A stretch of 64,000 nt of DNA from Aurelia coerulea. Its lineage: Eukaryota; Cnidaria; Scyphozoa; Semaeostomeae; Ulmaridae. The stretch covers positions 17,433,001 through 17,497,000 of the forward strand of contig CM076948.1 of assembly GCA_039566865.1 (NCBI GenBank). Reading direction: 5' to 3'. Below the pieces are notes generated by a model that saw only the letters and a list, made by a program, of their open reading frames with translations, was not told the origin of the DNA and ran no database searches. Positions 40,862 through 51,281 of the stretch are shown piece by piece. A program made the position numbers and the translations under genes. Numbering within the stretch: the first letter of the stretch is position 1; each line of letters starts with the position of its first letter.

Positions 40862-42232
40862 GATAGGGTAAGACGGGGTAAAGTGAACTATTTTGGAGGT
40901 TTTTCAAGGATATCTTAAAGAGACAGTAGTTGAGGGCAAACTTTTTAACGTTGTTTTGACATTATGTCTTTGGGTCAGTTTATCCAGCAAAAAAAATTTT
41001 CAAATATTTTTCCATTGTCTCACAAAAGAGCTTTCTTTGGTGACCGCTGTGCCTAGTTCATTTTACCCCAGGCCGGGGTAAAGTGAACTACTTAGCAATT
41101 GTTCGATAAAACCAAAATGATGCTGGTAATACCCGAAAACATGATTTATTTTGCAACTCTAAGGTGTCCTTCGCATGCCAAAACGAAACAGACCTAACAA
41201 TTTCGCAAAAGGGAATTCAAAAAAAGTTAAATGGTGACCTATGCTGAGAACGATCTGTGCAGATCAAATATTTACCAAAAACTATTGTGTCAAAGTCACA
41301 AATTCGAGTCAGATTGCGAGACCTGAATGCAATTCGATGAACAATAATGGGAATATACTTGGACAATAATATATTGCACATAAATACCAAATCACTAAAA
41401 AGAGAAACACTATTTTCAAAATAATTCACTGTGCCCTGAAACCTACGCCCAGAAATAAAATCAAGAATAGTTATAAATCTATAACAGTTATCAATATTCT
41501 AATTTCACAGTGATGGCCCTTTTTCCTTTCTATGTCCATAGGTATACTTGCTTCATCAAATCCCAATAAAATTCTTGGATCAAAAGCCGTATTTTTGAAT
41601 GAAGATCAAACTTCGGCTGTCAAATTTTTGGAGGTTTTTCAGGGAGCTGGTATCAGAATATATTTCTGTGTCATCAGAGCGAAAAATTATCCTGGAAATT
41701 ATGATTTTTTGAAGGCATTGTTATGAGCCAAATGAGGTTGAAACGGTCTTCTTCATCTGACTTCATGTTCACATGTGAATATAAAAAGTTATGGGTAGTT
41801 CACTTTACCCCGGTCGAAGCAAAATATTGACTGAACGGTAGATCTTTTAAAATATCATGTTAACTGACAAAAAAGTCTCTCTTGGCCCTTTCCTTTTGGA
41901 AAACGTAAACACATGGTATGTGCTTCAAATCCATCAAAACAATTATAGAAATGAATTTCTTCTTGGGGTCAAAAATTAAGATCGAAGATAGAAGCCCAAA
42001 CCTAAGAACCATAATTTCCCAAGGTTGTTTTTACTGCCTGGGGTAAAGGGATTTTTTGCAACAACAGGAAGAAATATTTTGCAAAAATGTTTTCATTTTC
42101 TGTGAGCACATGTAACAAAGCATTGGGCATAAATCACGTTTTATCATTGCATGTTTACTTTTGGAGAGAAGCGCGAATGTTCTGAGTAGTTCACTTTACC
42201 CCGTAGTTCACTTTACCCCGTCTTACCCTATC
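40862..42232. mobile_element. TIR element bounded by GGGTAAGACGGGGTAAAGTG
   Basis: AGATAGGGTAAGACGGGGTA starts the left end, and the complement closes the right end (42190-42233). The inner motif GGGGTAAAGTGAACTA recurs at 41073, and inverted at 41798 and 42187, next to the ends. About 1.37 kb, no transposase seen, so non-autonomous. Confidence 0.7.
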
Positions 42233-44007
42233 TTGTGTGCATATCGATAAACTCCTTAGACTTCAGAGATTACGAAATATCAACAGTGAATAGCAATATG
42301 CAGGGATAAAAAGTGCTATTTATCCCTGGCAATATGTTTTTGGATCTGCTTCCTCGAAATCTTTTCATATTTTTCAGAACCGAGGCAGTTTTGAAAATCG
42401 CAGAATTATGCTTAGGCCCTTGCGACCCAATGCCACATTTGGGCAAATAATTCTGCAATCCATTGTGAAAATTAACTGAAATTTAAAATGAAAGCACGTT
42501 ATTTGTCTCTGAAGTCGGATATAAATTTGCAGACTGTTGCATAAACGCACACGAATGCAGGGAGGTCAGACAGCTCCGATCGAATGTCGTCCTTCCCAAT
42601 GAAAAGTTTCGACTAAAGTATCTTTACAGAAACCGAGTTGACTTTTCCTACAAAGCAAAAAGAAGCCCTTTAATTTCAATTGCCGATTTTTTCATCCAAA
42701 TATTCTTGACAGAAACATTTTCTACCATTTCATTGATGTTGCTAGTAACCATCAATCCTTTCAGAACTTATTTTAGCTCGTAAGTCCAAGTCAGGCCTAG
42801 ACCTATGGCTGTTCCTGGACTAAACGATGAAAACTGTAAGCGTCTATATCTATATACTAACGGGTGCACGATCGGCTAAGATTGTTCTTTTGTCCTCGAA
42901 TTTGTGTGTGTGCTCCACTCGGATCGCCTGCTTCCCCTGCCCCCTGGCGGCCGCAATTCCTCTCGAAAAATCACCCCGAAAATCTAAGTTAGCCAAATCT
43001 GTGTGAGAAGTTGGGGGCAGCCACTCGGGCTGGGGTAGGAGCGGGGGAACTTATTGGCAGCCGTCCTATTTTCCAGTTTGACGTAGGTTGAACGTCACGG
43101 AACAATGGAGGTGAGTCACTAACAACTATTGATGGGGTCGTCAAGGCTCGTCAACGGACAAAGTCGGTTTGTCAACAGCAAACAATGCAGGATTTTCAAC
43201 AACCTAGGGGCTACGTAACACCGACGTCACGCAATAGGACTGCACAGGGGCTCATGTCCTCCTCCACAACAGGTGGGGCTCACCTCCACAAAAACAATGG
43301 GAAGACTGACTGGGGGCAGTCACGTGATGGCACCCCATGTCACGTGACTCATTTGGCACGTTGCCAAAATCGGTCATGTCACTCGGCATAGCTCCTATCA
43401 TGTGACTTGGCAAGTCCCTACGTTTCGAGTGAGCTCAATGTGGAAGTAAACAACAAGTTAGGCCTATTCCCCTCTACTGAAGCAAGAAGTAACACTGTTC
43501 TGTCGCGAAAAATACGCAAGTAGCATAAAACTCCAGCTTTCTTCCTGCTCCAGCGAAAACATAGGCCTACTTACGTTTCACTTCCATGCTCTTCATTCTG
43601 AAACTTCCGTTGAATTCCCATCACTTTTTCCCCCAAGGTAATTTCATCCAATTTAAATTCCATAATCGCTGTTTTCGAAGATCTACTCCCCAAACAAACA
43701 CTCCTGTAGATATTTCAACTTCACGAATCACTATCCTAACATTCAGCGGTCAACTAAAGCTCATCTGCACGACCAAATCTTACGACGCAACAGATTTTGC
43801 AGGTAATTTTATCGTGCCAAGATCATTAGGTAGGAAGTTAATCGTGCCAAGATCATTAGGAAGCCACTTCTCGGGGAAACAATCGTTATAAGGACGATCA
43901 CATCATTAGTTCCTCATTACTTCAATGCATAATGAACACGTTCACCTGCACAGAGGTTATTGTGCGCAGCAGTCAGCACTTATCAAGCAAAGACAAAAGG
44001 TACTTCC
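42233..44007. other. Stretch without recognised gene
   Basis: Several CACGTG and CATGTGAC words cluster at 43318-43400. No protein family recognised on either strand. Confidence 0.35.
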
Positions 44008-44527
44008 TGTTAGCTATTTTCACATTACCTAGCCCCTCTACCATATGCAGATTGCCATTGGCTAATTTGGATTGGTACAGACCCCATAGTGAAGCTACTA
44101 AAGACGAAAGCCGACTGTTATTGGCTAATTTCAAATGACCAAACCGATCTAGCATATGCAGATTGCCATTGGCTAATTTGGATTGGTACAGACCCCATAG
44201 TGAAGCTACTAAAGATGAAAGCCGACTGTTATTGGCTAATTTCAAATGACCTAACCGATCTAGCATATGCAGATTGCCATTGGCCAATTTCAATTGGTAC
44301 AAACCCAATAGTGAAGCTACTAAAGACGAAAGCCGACTGTTATTGGCTAATTTCAAATGACCAAACCGATCTAGCATATGCAGATTGCCATTGGCTAATT
44401 TCAATTGCTACAGATCCCATAGTGAAGCTACTAAAGGCGAAAGCCGACTGTTATTGGCTAATTTCAAATGACCCAACCCATCTACCACATGCAGATTGCC
44501 ATTGGCTAATTTCAATTGGTACGGAAT
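44008..44527. repeat. Minisatellite, 111-bp period, about 4.7 units
   Basis: GCAGATTGCC starts at 44047, 44158, 44269, 44380 and 44491, an exact 111-base step. As 111 is divisible by three, frames stay open on both strands (37-residue repeats), but the differences between units are mostly amino-acid changing, so coding is unlikely. Each unit holds three ATTGG (reverse CCAAT) words. Confidence 0.9.
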
Positions 44528-44547
44528 CTATACTGGGTTCGGAGTTC

Positions 44548-44622
44548 CTAGCTCCTGCGGAGGGCTAGGGCGCCTTCGGCGCCCGGGCCGCCTGCGGCGG
44601 CGAGTGTGGCGCTTCGCACGCC
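44548..44622. repeat. Row of GC-rich hairpins
   Basis: Consecutive stem-loops: CTAGCTCC-TGC-GGAGGGCTAG (44548-44568, one bulge), GGGCGCC-TTC-GGCGCCC (44568-44584), GCCGCC-TGC-GGCGGC (44587-44601) and a fourth weaker one to 44622. Far richer in GC than its surroundings. Confidence 0.75.
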
Positions 44623-44849
44623 AAGATATCAGTACTTTCAGAGTTATTATCGTCGTTGGTTTGGTTGCTTTATACTTGATCTTGTTATCCGTCATTATTC
44701 TAGTTACGTTAGCTGATGTATTTGCATTGGCAGATGACGTGAGAATAGTTGCCGCAGTTCTTCACGTACCTGAAGTGCTTTAGTAGAAGGCCTTAATTAC
44801 TAGTAGGCGTTCTTAGTAGGGTTAATTAGCTGTGGCAGGCCAAATTCGT
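44623..44849 (+). other. Open, hydrophobic frame of unknown meaning
   Basis: The plus frame reads VIIVVGLVALYLILLSVIIL, which could be a membrane segment, but it has no independent start and follows the hairpins. Probably chance. Confidence 0.2.
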
Positions 44850-45388
44850 ATCACCAATTTGGGTTAAACTCTTACCTACTGACTTGGAAAATCATCGAAA
44901 CCCAAAAAAACGCAGCATTATAATAAGTCTATTTTCATTTTAGAAACTATGCCAAAACTCATCCATCCAATCACAAGAGATAAGGCAGGATTTAGAACAA
45001 CTCGAAGCATGTATTTCAATTGCCAAAACTCGAAGTTTACGTTAATTCTTATTGATATTTTTGTGTTTAAAGTACCAAATGATAAACAAAACAAAGAACA
45101 ATAATTGAAACTGCTTTTCGTATTAAAACTCTTTACCGGAGAGTAGTGTTCATTGTTTCTCCTGCGGCCATAATGGGCGACGCCAGAAGAAAACGACGTT
45201 TTTACTCCCTTCTTTAAAATCTTCTAAAATCAGTATAAAGGATTTACGTAAAAAGTCAATACTCTGTGATCTTTTTCTCCATTAGTTGGTTATATAATCT
45301 GGCTATTTGGTTTTTTCATTAATTGCTCTTTTTGGATCTAACTCAGAACTTCGCGACGACATGGGCATAATGGGCGACACCACTCTAG
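44850..45388 (+). repeat. CCATAATGG repeat family, copy 1 (5'-truncated)
   Basis: Shares TTACCGGAGAGTAGTGTT, GCGGCCATAATGGGCGAC and the right end GGGCATAATGGGCGACAC with copies at 56580-58405 and 60429-62036. It interrupts a LINE fragment on its right. Confidence 0.75.
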
Positions 45389-45900
45389 TTAGGAAAGATG
45401 CCTTGATAATGGACGGTTTTATTTCATCATATCCAGCAGATTTCTTTGTTTTCAGTTTGTTTATTTCGCAAATGACTTCTTTTCGTCAGTCATTGCCAGG
45501 AAAAAACTTTTTCCAGTGGCTGTTTGAGGAAAGCGGAAAAATCTGTATTCGGTGTTGCTAACTTAGCAGCCAATGTAAATTGAGTGCATTTGCAATTTCA
45601 GAGTCTTCTACGCAACGCTTACATTCGTATAGGATTTGCTTGATGTTAGAGCGTTTGGATTCTTTTTTGGGATTGAGCATTTTACATTTTAGTAATTCTT
45701 GTGGATTTGTTATCAAACAGTTCCTTGATAAGAATGTTGATAAAAAAGAATCTTGATAAGAAGATAGGAATGTTTTGATGCTCTAATGCATGGAACTAGG
45801 GCATTACGATACGTTGAGTATTGCTCTTTTGTCTGTAAGTTTTCATTTTTAAGATACTTGGAAAAAAGTTTGTTCTTTTTCAGTATGCTTTTTTGATTAC
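45389..45900 (-). pseudogene. LINE fragment, linker and start of RT
   Basis: Reads EVICEINKLKTKKSAGYDEI then KPSIIKAS, the first RT motif of a LINE, with a decayed upstream part (LQTKEQYSTYRNAL). Cut by the repeat at 45388. Confidence 0.65.
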
Positions 45901-45947
45901 AAAGTCCAACTTTGTAATCTAAGAGGGGGGTCCAGGTCAGTCAGAAA

Positions 45948-45980
45948 GAAAGTAAGAAAGAAAGAAAGAAAGAAAGAAAG
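45948..45980. repeat. GAAA microsatellite
   Basis: About eight GAAA units. A perfect 11-bp hairpin (GATTACAAAGT) precedes it at 45895-45919. Confidence 0.8.
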
Positions 45981-46744
45981 TCCGTCACGCTCGTTAATGC
46001 AATTGATTAACGTTTTATCTCTGCTAATTGGCACTGAGGTAAAGAAAGCGCACAGAAAGCGCATACAAGACAGAAGTTTCCCGCGATCCTATAGCAAAAT
46101 TTGACGTCGGCTTATTTCATGTTAGACAGATTTGACACCATAAGATGGATAAATCACCATGATGTTTACCCTGGCACAACAACAAATTTACCCAGAATTG
46201 GCACGTTCTTGACATCATTAGCAGCTTAATTATGTTAAAACAATCGTTTTCTAGAACGAACGCATCATTAGCCACTTATTGATAGTATTCATTATGCAAA
46301 TAAGTCAATTTTAGAGGATGATGTAACCGGCGGCCTGCACAGAGGCTAGCATTCGCAGCATCACCGAAGGTAGAAGGACCCTCCTCCTACACAGCTACGG
46401 ATGGAAACGTCGCAGGTGAAGTTGAGAGGAAAGGTGCAGGATCCCGGCAAACAATGGCCCCATTAACTGGGGGAAGGCACGTGATCACACTGAACCAAAA
46501 CATCTTCATGCATATGATTCTGCACAGAGGTTATTTTCGTGACTACTTGTCTCAAACTAGATGCCCGCAAATAGAAACGTTCTTCAGGGTTCTGTATATT
46601 AAACATAAGCAATTTTGCATTATCGGAAATCTCACATGACATCTAATTTGAGACATACAAGGCGCTCGATTTTCTATGGAAGGCGACTTTAGGAGCAACA
46701 CTCATCTCTCTGACTGTAGCTAAAAACAACATCAACGATCATTT
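45981..46744. other. Stretch without recognised gene
   Basis: Nothing recognised apart from short chance frames. Confidence 0.35.
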
Positions 46745-46990
46745 GGGGTTATGAAGAAATCAATTTTCAGATTTTCTTATGCTTGCTTAGCTCAGGACGG
46801 ACTTTGTAATCATCCAAAAGGATCTTATGTTTTCAAAGAAGTAAAGATCCAAGGTTTGTCTTTAACTCGTTTTTTTGACACAGCCTTGAATGGGAAGGAT
46901 TCATTGCATGCTTTAGTTCCAACACTATTGAAATATTCTGCACACTTATTTGCCTCCTTTTCTAAGTACAGAGGCTCCCAGTTAGAGTGG
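46745..46990 (-). pseudogene. LINE fragment, linker region
   Basis: Minus frame: CNESFPFKAVSKKRVKDKPW then IFTSLK, the segment between endonuclease and RT in CR1-type LINEs. It decays near 46800. Confidence 0.55.
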
Positions 46991-46995
46991 TGTGT

Positions 46996-47125
46996 TTTAT
47001 AGTGTTTTATAGTTTAATTTGAGTGTTTTTTTAGATTGTAATAATGTTTTATAGGAGGGCCCCTTGAAACCCAGCTTCTGCTGAAGGGCAACCCTTCTTA
47101 AAAGAAATGAAATGAAATGAAAAAG
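46996..47125 (+). mobile_element. LINE or SINE 3' end with AAATG tail
   Basis: A hairpin-forming segment (GGGCCCCTTGAAACCCAGCT and GCTGAAGGGC) is followed by GAAATGAAATGAAATGA repeats. Resembles a LINE 3' terminus. Confidence 0.5.
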
Positions 47126-47626
47126 CAGAATGCTGTGCGGACTCTAGCTTTTCCATTAGATTTGGTGAAAAGATATTTTGACTGAATTTACATACTTTGG
47201 CAGGAATATGGTAAATGGCATGGCATCACCATAGTTTAGGTGGAGTCGAACATAGAGCTTATATAATTTGTTTAGGGTATGCCTTGGCAGATATTTGGAG
47301 AGATATTTCAGCAAACCATCAAAGCCTTTTCTTTTTTAAAGGAGTTGAGTCCATATAAATAGCTGAGCTTTAACGCTATGCTGACAAACTGCTGACGGTC
47401 CTTTGTTATCGCTAGTGGAGATCAAAGACTTATTGATCCTTGCATTTTCCTCAGGAATTTCTTTGGTTTCATTTCAATAGCGATTAAATCACAACTTTTG
47501 TTTTATGATTGAAAAGAAGCTGATATTGGTCATGAACGCGCTATTTATGCGGACTCAGTGCCTTTAAGAGATCGCTGATTTGATATGAGCTGAGCAAGAT
47601 AGCTTCATAATCATAAACTTATTTAC
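47126..47626. other. Stretch without recognised gene
   Basis: Nothing recognised. Confidence 0.35.
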
Positions 47627-47669
47627 AGTTGGTTTTGATCTAGTTAACAACAACTAATTAACACCAACT
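47627..47669 (-). other. LINE 3' UTR terminal hairpin, copy 4
   Basis: Minus strand: AGTTGGT with ACCAACT, then GTAAAT. Downstream of the LINE C-terminus at 47732. Confidence 0.65.
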
Positions 47670-48192
47670 ATCTATAATATACAATATACAATATAACAAA
47701 AAGATAAAAAACCCTAATGAATTATCCTAAATTAAGTGCAAATGTAGCACGTACAGTTATTGCCATCCCAGCAACGTATTTCTTTCTTGAATTTCATGAG
47801 AGAAGTTGTCAATTTTAGGTCATCACTAAGATTGTTCCACAATAGACTCCCTCTAAAGGATAAGGAATTTATTCCGTAGCGCTGAGAACTCACTGAGGGG
47901 AGCTTGCATAGTTCCTTTGTCCGCAGGTTGTAGGGAACATCTTTTTTAACAAAGAAATTCCACATGTACTCTGGATTGAGATGGTTCATTGACTTGTAAA
48001 TTTCAACCATGAGGTTTTGTAAGTTCTTTTTATGTATTGTCTTTGTCTCAACCCTATCTAGAAGTTCCTCAAATGTGGATTGATAGTCTCTATATAAAGT
48101 TCTCAGTGCACGCTTGTGGGTGCTATTAATTTGATTATTTGCAACTTTGCTACAAAATAGCCAGATCCCAGGATAATTCCTAATGGTTTATG
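47670..48192 (-). pseudogene. CR1-like LINE C-terminus and 3' UTR
   Basis: Reads GIWLFCSKVANNQINSTHKR, ALRTLYRDYQSTFEELLDRV, MVEIYKSMNHLNPEYMWNFF, KELCKLPSVSSQRYGINSLS and CTCYICT, with its natural stop at 47732. The closest relatives here are 11586-11990 and 61338-61713. It ends at the TTAA element. Confidence 0.8.
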
Positions 48193-48308
48193 TTAACCCT
48201 AATCCATATGGGCTTTTTTCGAGCTACCATTTTCGAGCCCAGGATAATTCCTAATGGTTTATGTTAACCCTAATCCATATGGGCTTTTTTCGAGCTACCA
48301 TTTATGGG
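48167..48308. repeat. 71-bp tandem duplication over a transposon junction
   Basis: CCCAGGATAATTCCTAATGG starts at 48167 and again at 48238. Each unit holds LINE sequence, the TTAA and the first 35 or so bases of the TTAA element, so it arose after the insertion. Confidence 0.85.
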
Positions 48309-49451
48309 GGGGGGTGCTTTCCACCCCCCCCCCCTCTGAAAACTGCCTTAGACGCATCCGAATTCAATACAACTTGGCACAGTTATAAAACAGGTAATTT
48401 GCAGCTTGTAGCGGAATTTGGGTGTGGCTGTCACGCCTTGTGACGTCACAGTGACGTCACAAAGCTGAAAATCTGTGAAAATCAGGCTTCCAAGTTGAAT
48501 TCAAGTTTAATGAAGATTTTGCACGAACTTTATGCAGTTTTTGGTTCAGTTTGTCAACGAATATGGTGATAAAATATTTTTTTATTGAAAATAACGATTT
48601 TGGAGTGATATTTTGGCAGAAATTAGCCGATTTTAATGACGTCAGTTGTGCGATTAATTTATTCTATGTAAAAAGAGACCAAAAGAACCTGCACAATGAT
48701 GATTATCTATGATAAATGTATCATTAGAGTGTTTTTCATTAAGAAAGTTCGAAAAAACTTGAAAAAATTGCTAATTAGTCCAAAATGGCGGCCAAAATGA
48801 CGTCATTATCAAAAAATGCTGACATCATCAAATTCCAGAAATTCCGATATCAAATTGAAGCCCTTTGTTTGCTGATTCATTTGCTGTATAATACTTCATA
48901 ATTCAATCAAATAATTCCATTGAAATCATTGAAAACAATGATTTTGTTGCTACCTCCTTCCAAATATGGGCATGTCACGTGACCCGTGAGTCCTATTGTT
49001 CAAAAATTTTTCCACCAAAATGTGGCTAATAGATAATTAGTAAAAGTCAGGGAGGCTGCGGGACATAGCAACCAGGGTGCATTCCATGTACTTAGGCCCG
49101 AAGATCTTCGGCGTATACCTGACTTTTTGTCGGCGTAGCGGCGTCATTTTTCAATAAAATCGGTTCTTGGTGTGACGGCATACGAAAATCTGCCCTCCTT
49201 GGCGTTAATGTGAAGTTGTCCTTGATCTTTCCTCATGTGAATTAGCAGTCTCTTTTGATATGATGAAATATATATGATGTGTATTCTCTCTCCCTGAAAA
49301 TACCTGGCGTACGAAAGCTTAGGGTTCGGCGTACCTTCGGCGTAGGTTTTACATGGAATGCACCCTGGCATAGCAAATGTCGTTTAAAAACGCGGCAAAT
49401 AAAACCTTGAGGGGGGGTGGAATCCACCCCCCCCATGTGGATTAGGGTTAA
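48193..49451. mobile_element. piggyBac-like non-autonomous element, TTAA-flanked
   Basis: TTAA (48193-48196, repeated at 48264-48267) and TTAA (49448-49451) enclose inverted ends CCCTAATCCATATGGG and CCCTAATCCACATGGG. TTAA with CCC ends is the piggyBac pattern. A G run and a C run follow the left end. TGACGTCA palindromes lie at 48441, 48452, 48637 and 48798. A hAT-like MITE is nested at 49072-49368. No transposase. Confidence 0.7.
49072..49368. mobile_element. hAT-like MITE with CATAGCAA duplication
   Basis: A perfect 8-bp duplication, CATAGCAA (49064-49071, 49369-49376), and inverted ends CCAGGGTGCATTCCATGTA. The interior has CTTCGGCGTA repeats. Non-coding. Confidence 0.85.
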
Positions 49452-49757
49452 GTTACTTTCTTGATAGATAAGAATAATCACTGAATGGTCAAGTTAAATT
49501 TTTTCGTTGAAAATGTTAATTCAACCGCTTGTTTCTTCTGCGGATCAATTGAAGGACATTCTCCAGGCGTTGGCCAGCTGATTTATCAAGTCCAAGTCAT
49601 GGTTCGTGTCCTTGGCAGCTGTATTGGAATCTTCTACCACTGTGAACAACGACGCAAATAACTTAACATTGCACTTCAAGCCTACAGCTAGATCATTAAT
49701 ATACGCAAGAAAAAACAAGTGTCCTTGAAAAACAAGTGTCCCTGGGGAGATCTCCAA
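49452..49757 (-). pseudogene. LINE reverse transcriptase fragment
   Basis: Reads FLAYINDLAVGLKCNVKLFA, SLFTVVEDSNTAAKD, LANAWRMSFN and KKQAVELTFSTKKFNL. This is the palm and thumb of a LINE RT; the ADD after LFA is deleted. Ends at the TTAA element. Confidence 0.7.
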
Positions 49758-50420
49758 ATATCACTAGCAAAAGCAAAATTTGGATGTTTAAAGAAAAGGA
49801 AGTTGACTTTTGATGAAACATTAGAAAATATTCAATACAAACAAATCACCGGCCAAAGTATTTTTAAATGTTATGCAGCTACTCCGTACATTATTATACA
49901 TGGGAAAATCAAGCACCACTTTCTCGTAGGGGGGGGGGGCAAAAAAGCCACCCCCGCAGATTTTCTAAGCAACCAAAACCAAACCATCGGATAGCTTACA
50001 CCAGAGAGCTATCATTATTTTCCATTTTCACATCTCATAAGCTGTGGAGCTTAAAAGTTTTAACGTAGTTTTGATTCTAAATAGATGCCATGACAGTGAT
50101 GTGAAAATGAAATTTTTTACTCAAGAGTAAAACCTTTCAGACACAAGTTGACAATGAAAGCACGCATATACTTTTGTACTCTAAAGCATGTTTTTCTGCG
50201 AAAATGTTGCAAACTTGGCTGAACATTCCTGTATCTCAAGTCGTATATAAAGGGTTAGAATGAGCACTTCTCTGCTAGTGAGAGTCAGTACTACAATTGC
50301 CCCATGTTCCAATTGTTCCCGGTCCCCCCACTCTTTGCCGAGTAATTGGGTAAATGAGGGATAAAGACATCTGCCTGGATGGCAAGGCTAATTACTTCTT
50401 ACAGAGCCAATGGGTTATAG
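49758..50420. other. Stretch without recognised gene
   Basis: A G run at 49928-49939. An unrecognised 91-aa frame on the plus strand. Nothing else. Confidence 0.35.
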
Positions 50421-50990
50421 CCCAGTGGCTGGAGGGGGGGCATCACCATCCGAGCGGAGAATTTACCAAACATAGCTTATATAGACCAGTTTTTTGCTTA
50501 GATTTCGATTCTGGGAGGTGATCAGCCATTTGAGGGGGCTTTTTCGAGATATAGGGGGTCATACGTTGAAAAATGAGGGAAATCATAATTCTTTGGTTCT
50601 CAATGAAAATATTGTTATAGCTCGGTTACACATGGATACCTGGCATCGGATACATCTCTGTAAATGTATTTGGTCATTAAGGGCATGTTCCTGCTTTGAG
50701 GGGGGGGGGGCACTTTGGGCGCGTTTGGGGCTGAAAAACATTTTATAGGCAGAATCATCCTACTAGTTTAGACTTAGCCAGCACAGCCGAGCATTGTTCT
50801 ATTATGATATATAACGATAGAAAGCTGAGTACAATGATCTCAATCAACGCTATTTACTTGGAAAGTGTGGCTTGGCCTGACCCCCAGTATTGTATGATCT
50901 ACTAAATTGCAGTTAAAGACAACATAAGCTTCATTATTCCATCATCAACACGAAAGGCCACAACTTACAACTACGGTGGTGCAGGAATCC

Positions 50991-51281
50991 CCCCGGGGGG
51001 GGGGGGTACATGACTTGAGGATGGACGGGGGTCTGGCGCCCGGTTTTCAGAAAGCTACCCTCTTCTAATTACCGAAACTTGCTTTTGATACCCACTTTTA
51101 TGATTAATTTTGGCGGAAAACTGCCAATTTTAACCATTTTTGCGAATTTCAGCGAAACTACACCCATGTTTATGGAAAATCTGCCGAAAAAGGACCCTTG
51201 TTTAGAGAATTTTGGGCTCAAAAACCCACCCATATGGGCGCCACATACCCGTACCCGAAATATGTTTATGTACCCCCCCGG
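50991..51281. mobile_element. GGGGTAC-bounded foldback MITE, copy D
   Basis: Ends CCCCGGGGGGGGG-TACATGAC and the inverted ATGTACCCCCCCGG; both inner ends reach GGCGCC. GGAATCC lies on both sides (50984-50990, 51283-51289). The right arm of the palindrome gives the empty site GGAATGCTCTGCC. Confidence 0.8.

Noticed and set aside
44008..44527. CRISPR-like array
   Set aside because: Units are tandem without unique spacers, and the setting is an animal genome.
43973..44568. Repeat proteins of 143 and 159 residues on the two strands
   Set aside because: Both follow from a 111-bp period divisible by three; unit differences are mostly amino-acid changing.
44496..44783. 95-residue frame with a hydrophobic segment
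   Set aside because: It begins in the minisatellite and runs through GC hairpins; no independent start or homology recognised.
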